Shown here in pieces: positions 12,201 to 18,200 of a stretch of DNA of 64,000 bases. The first letter of the stretch is position 1. Every line of letters starts with the position of its first letter. The DNA comes from Actinomadura rifamycini DSM 43936 (lineage in GTDB: Bacteria > Actinomycetota > Actinomycetes > Streptosporangiales > Streptosporangiaceae): the NCBI RefSeq assembly GCF_000425065.1, contig NZ_AULB01000028.1, forward strand, positions 1-64,000, in the 5' to 3' direction. Under the pieces are notes generated by a model that worked only from the letters and a program-made list of their open reading frames with translations, did no database searches and was not told the origin of the DNA. The translations under genes were made by a program, and so were the position numbers.

Positions 12201-15200
12201 GGCCAGCACCCGGTGGCCCCGGCGGCGGGCCTCCGACAGCCGCTCCACCAGCAGCAGCCCGACGCCCTCGGACCAGCCGGTGCCGTCCGCGCCGTCCGCG
12301 AACGGCTTGCACCGGCCGTCGGGGGCGAGGCCGCGCTGCCGGGAGAACTCCACGAAGGTCTCCACGCCGCCCATCACCATCACGCCGCCCGCCAGCGCCA
12401 TCGAGCACTCGCCCGACCGCAGCGACCGCGCCGCCATGTGCAGCGCCACCAGCGACGACGAGCACGCCGTGTCCACGGTGACGGCGGGGCCCTCGAACCC
12501 GAAGTGGTAGGCGACCCGCCCGGACACGACGCTCCCCGAGCCGCCGGTGAGCCGGAACCCCTCGACGCCCGGCGCCCCGTGCGTCCGCATGCTGTAGTCG
12601 TGGGCGTTGACGCCGACGAAGACGCCGACGTCCTGCCCGGCGAGCGCGGTCGGGTCGATCGCGGCCCGCTCGAACGCCTCCCAGGACGCCTCCAGCAGCA
12701 GCCGCTGCTGCGGGTCCATCGCCAGCGCCTCGTTCGGTGAGATGCCGAAGAACGCGGCGTCGAACCCGGCGGCGTCGTCCAGGAAGGCGCCGTGCCGCAC
12801 GTAGGTGGTGCCCTCGTGGTCGGGGTCGGCGTGGAACAGCCCCTCGGTGTCCCAGCCCCGGTCGGTCGGGAACCCGGTGACGGCGTCGCCCCCCTCGGCC
12901 ACCAGCCGCCACAGGTCCTCCGGGCCGTGGACGCCGCCCGGCAGGCGGCACGACATCGCCACGATCGCGATCGGCTCGTCGTCCGGCGCGGGCCCCGGCC
13001 CGGCGGGGCGGCGGCCGTCGGGGCGGTCCGCCGCGCCGCCGGTGAGCAGGCCCCGCAGGTGCTCGGCGAGCGCGGCCGGCTTCGGGTAGTCGAACGCCAG
13101 CGTCGGGGAGAGCGCGAGCCCGGTCGCCGCCGCCAGCCGGTTGCGCAGCTCCAGGGCGGTCAGCGAGTCGAACCCGGCGCTCTTGAAGGACCGGTCGGGA
13201 CGGACGGACTCGGCGGTGTCGTGCCCGAGCACCTCGGCGGCGTGCCGCCGCACCAGGTCCAGCACGGCCTCGGTCTGCTCGGCGGCGGTGCGCCCGGCGA
13301 GGCGGTCCGCCGGGGACCCGGCCGCGGCCGCCGCCGGGGCCGCCCGCGCCGCGGGCCGCGCCGCCGGGACGAGCCCGCGCAGCAGCGGCGGGACCGGCTC
13401 GCCCGCGCCCGCGTTCGCGCGGAGGACCCGCGGGTCGAGCTTCGCCGCCACGAACGCGCCGGAGGCGCCCAGCGCGGCGTCCAGGACCGCCATACCCTCC
13501 GCGGCGGAGAGCGCGGCCATGCCCGTCCGCCGGTTGCGGCGCAGGTCCGCGGCGCCGAGGTGCCGGGTCATGCCGCTGGCCGTCTCCCAGTAGCCCCAGG
13601 CGAGCGAGACGCCCGGGAGCCCGAGGCGGCGCCGCCGGACGGCCACCGCGTCGAGCGCGGCGTTGGCGGCGGCGTAGTTGGCCTGCCCGGGGTTGCCCAG
13701 CACGCCCGCCGCCGAGGAGAACAGCACGAACGCGGCCAGGTCCAGGTCGCGGGTGAGCTCGTCCAGGTGGAGCGCCGCGTCCAGCTTCGGCCGCAGCACC
13801 GTGTCGACGCGGTCCGGGGTCAGCTCCGTGAGCACCCCGTCCTCCAGGACGCCCGCGGTGTGCACCACGGCGGTGAGCGGATGCTCGGCCGGGACGGCGG
13901 CCAGCACCTCCGCCAGCCGCGCCCGGTCCGCCGTGTCGCAGGCGGCGACGGTGACGGACGCCCCCAGGGCGGTCAGCTCGTCGCGCAGCGCGGGGGCGTG
14001 CCCCCGGCGGCTGACCAGCAGCAGGTGCCGCACGCCGTGCGCGGTGACGAGGTGCCGCGCCGCCATCGCGCCGAGCGTCCCGGTGCCGCCGGTGATCAGG
14101 ACCGTGCCGTCCGGGTCGAGCGGACGGCGCTCCGCCGCCTCGTCCGCCGGAACGCGCGCCAGGTGCGGCACCTCCGCGACGCCGTCGCGCAGCCTCACCT
14201 GCGGCTCGCCGCTCAGCAGCACGGCGGGGAGCGCGCCCCGGGACGCGTCGTCGAGGTCGACCAGGACGATCCGCCCCGGGTGCTCGGACTGCGCCGACCG
14301 CACCAGGCCCCACACGGCGGCCGCGGCGAGTCCGGTGCAGTCCCCCGTGACGACGGCCAGCCGGGCGTCCGCCAGGGCCGGTTCGGCGAGCCAGCCCTGG
14401 AGCACTCCCAGCGCGGCGCCGATCGCGGCGCGGGGGTCCGCGGCGGCCCCGGCCTCGTACAGCAGCACGTCGGGCGCCGACGCGGCCGACGCGGCGACGT
14501 CCTCGCGGGCCGCGACGGGCACGACGGCGGGTTCGCGGTCCACGGCCGGGAGCGGCGACCGCACCCAGTCCACGTGGAACAGGGCATCGCGCGCGGACGC
14601 GGCCGCACCGGCGACGCCCGCGTCCTCGGGAGAGAACGGCGTCCCGCGAACCGCCTCCACGGTCATCACGGGCCCGCCCGCCGGGTCGGTCAGCACCAGG
14701 CCGGTCCCCCGGTCGGACACCGCGCCCGGACGGACGTGCAGCGCGGCCGCGCCCGCCGCCCGAAGCGTCACCCCGGTCCACACCGACGGCACCTCCCCGT
14801 CGGGGACGACGGTGCGGACGGCGGCGTCGAGCAGCGCGGGATGCATCCCGTAGCGGTCCGCGTCGCGGACCGCGTCGCCGTCCAGACCGACCTCGGCGGC
14901 CTCGGCGGTGTCTGCGGGCGGCGGCGCCGGGGAGGCGGCGGGCGCCAGCGTGCCGTGCGCGTGCCGCGTCCACGCCGCGTCCAGCGGGGCGTCCGCGGCG
15001 CGCGAGTAGATCTCGACCGACCGCCGCCGCGTCGCGCCGTCCGGTTCCCCGACGACGGCCTGGACGTCGCGTCCGCCGCGCCGCGGCAGCACCACGGGCG
15101 CGTCCACGGTCAGGACGTCGAGGACGGGGACGGCGGCCAGGTCGCCGAGCCGGACGGCCACCTCGACCAGAGCCGCGTTCGGCACCACGACCGCCTCGCC

Positions 15201-18200
15201 CACCGCGTGGTCGGCGAACCAGCACTGCGACTGCGCCGACCACCGCGACGTCGCCGTGAACCCGGCCGAGCCCGGCCGGCCGACGACCGCGCCCAGCAGC
15301 GGGTGGTCGGCCGCCGCCTGCCCGAGCGACGCGGCGTCCGACGCCGACCGGGCGGGCTCGAGCCAGTAGCGCCGATGGTCGAACGCGTACGTCGGCAGGT
15401 CCACCCAGCCTGACGCGGGCGGCAGGACGGACGTCCAGTCGACGTCGACGCCCCGGACGTGCAACTCGGCCATCGAGGTCAGCAACCGCCGCATCCCGCC
15501 GTCATCGCGGCGCAGCGACCCGACCACGACACCGTCGTCGGCGATCTCGCTGATCGGCTGGACCAGGACGGGATGGGCGCTGACCTCCACGAACACGCCG
15601 TGCCCCTGGTCGAGGAGGGCGGAGAGGGCGGGTCCGAACCGGACCCGGTTGCGCAGGTTCCGGTACCAGTAGCCGCCGTCGACCTCCCCGGCCTCGGAGA
15701 GGACCCACTCGCCCGTCACCGTCGACAGCAGCGGAATCGTCGGCGCCTGCGCCTCGATGCCGACCAGCGCCTCGGCAAGGGTGTCCTCGATGTCCTCGAC
15801 GTGGCTGCTGTGGGACGCGTAATCGACCGCGATGCGCCGCACCCGCACGCCGTCGGCGTCCAGCGCCTCGACCGCTTCGTCGAGCGCGTCGGCGTCCCCG
15901 GCGATCACCACCGACACGGGGCTGTTGACCGCCGCGACCTCCACCCGGCCCGCCCACGGCTCCAAGCGGGCCGCCACGTCGGCTTCCGACAGCGCGACCG
16001 ACGCCATCCCGCCGCGTCCCGACAGCTCGGTCGCGATGGCCTGGCTTCGCAGCGCCACCACCCGCGCGGCGTCGTCCAGCGACAGGGCGCCCGCCACGCA
16101 CGCGGCCGCGATCTCGCCCTGGGAGTGCCCCACCACGGCGTCGGGCTGGACGCCGACCGACTGCCACACCGCCGCCAGGCCGATCATGACCGCGAAACTC
16201 GCGGGCTGGAGGACATCGACCCGGTCCAGGAACCCCGGCTCGGTGTCGCCGCGCAGGACGTCCGTCAGCGACCAATCCACCCACCGCTCCAACGCGGCAG
16301 CACACTCGGCAACACGCGCGGCGAACACCGGGGACGACTCCAGCAACTCGCGGCCCATGCCGACCCACTGCGTGCCCTGGCCAGGGAAGACCCACACGAC
16401 CTTCCCCGGGACGTCCGCGCTGCCCGTGACGAGACCGGGCGCGTGCTCGCCGCGCGCCAGGGCCTCCAGGCCGGACGCGGCCTCCTCGGGGGTGCCCGCG
16501 ACCACGACGGCACGCTCGTCCAGCACCGCCCGGCCGGACGCCAGCGCCCGGGCGGCGCCCGCCGGGGAGGCAGCGGCGGACCCGATGAACGAGGCGAGCC
16601 GACCGGCCTGCCCGGCCAGCGACGCGGCGCTCCGCGCCGACACCGCCAGCGGCACCGGGCCGTCGAACGGCGCCGCCTCCTCGACGGCCGGTTCCTCGGG
16701 GGCCTCTTCGAGGATCACGTGCGCGTTCGTCCCGCTGACACCGAACGACGACACGCCCGCCCGGCGCGGACGCCCGGTGCGCGGCCACTCGCGGGACTCG
16801 GTCAGCAGCTCGACGGCCCCCGCGGACCAGTCCACCTCGGTCGTGGGCGCGTCCACGTGCAGCGTCGCCGGAAGGACGCCGTGCCGCATCGCCTGCACCA
16901 TCTTGATCACGCCCGCGACGCCCGCCGCGGCCTGCGCGTGCCCGATGTTCGACTTCAGCGACCCGAGCCACAGCGGCTTCCCGGGCTCGCGGCCCTGCCC
17001 GTAGGCGGCGAGCAGCGCCTGCGCCTCGATCGGGTCGCCCAGCGCCGTCCCGGTGCCGTGGCCCTCGACCGCGTCCACGTCGGACGGCGCGAACCCGGCG
17101 GCGGCGAGCGCCCTGCCGATCACCCGCTGCTGCGCGAGGCCGTTCGGCGCCGTCAACCCGTTCGACGCGCCGTCCTGGTTCACCGCCGACCCCCGCAGCA
17201 CCGCCAGCACCCGGTGCCCGCGCTCCCGCGCGACCGACAGCCGCTCCAGGACGAGCACGCCCGCGCCTTCGGCCCAGCCGGTGCCGTCGGCGCCGTCCGC
17301 GTACGCCTTGCAGCGCCCGTCGGGGGCGAGGGCCCGCTGCCGGGAGAACTCGACGAACGTGTCGGGCGTCGCCATCACGGTCGCGCCGCCCGCCAGCGCC
17401 ATCGAGCACTCGCCCGACCGCAGCGCCTGCGCCGCCAGATGCAGCGCCACCAGCGACGACGAGCACGCCGTGTCCACGGTGACCGCCGGGCCCTCGAACC
17501 CGAACACGTACGACACCCGGCCCGACGCCACGCTCGACGCGGACCCGGTGGTCGCGAAGCCCTCCAGTTCCGGCGCGTCCGCTCCGGCGCCGTAGCCGTG
17601 CCCGAACACGCCGGAGAACACGCCGACGTCGCCGCCCTTGAGGGACAGCGGGTCGACTCCGGCGCGTTCCAGCGCCTCCCACGACGTCTCCAGCAGCAGC
17701 CGCTGCTGCGGGTCCATCGCGAGCGCCTCGCGCGGCGAGATCCCGAAGAACCCCGCGTCGAACGCCGCCGCGTCGCGCAGGAAGCCGCCCCGGCTCGTGT
17801 AGGAGGTGCCCGCGCGGTCGGGGTCCGGGTCGAACAGGCGCTCCAGGTCCCAGCCCCGGTCGTCGGGGAAGCCGGAGACGGCGTCGCCGCCCTCGGCCAC
17901 CAGCCGCCACAGGTCCTCCGGCCCGGCGACGCCGCCGGGCAGGCGGCAGGCCATGCCCACGATCGCGACGGGCTCGCCGGCGTCGGCCTCCGCGGGCGGG
18001 GCCGTCCCGGCGGGCGGCCGGGAGACGCCGAGGACGTCGGCCCGGAGGCGGGCCGCCAGCGCCGCCGGGGTCGGGTGGTCGAACGCGGCCGCGGCGGGCA
18101 GCCGCAGCCCGGTGCCCTCCGTCAGCCGGTCGCGCAGCTCCACGATGGCCAGGGACGTGAAGCCGAGGTCGCGGAAGGCGCGGTCGGCCGGGACCGACTC

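Noticed and set aside
69..12740. Very long plus-strand open frame opposite the PKS genes
   Set aside because: It is Arg/Gly/Ala-rich without any domain, and mirrors the minus-strand PKS codons; a usual effect of high GC.
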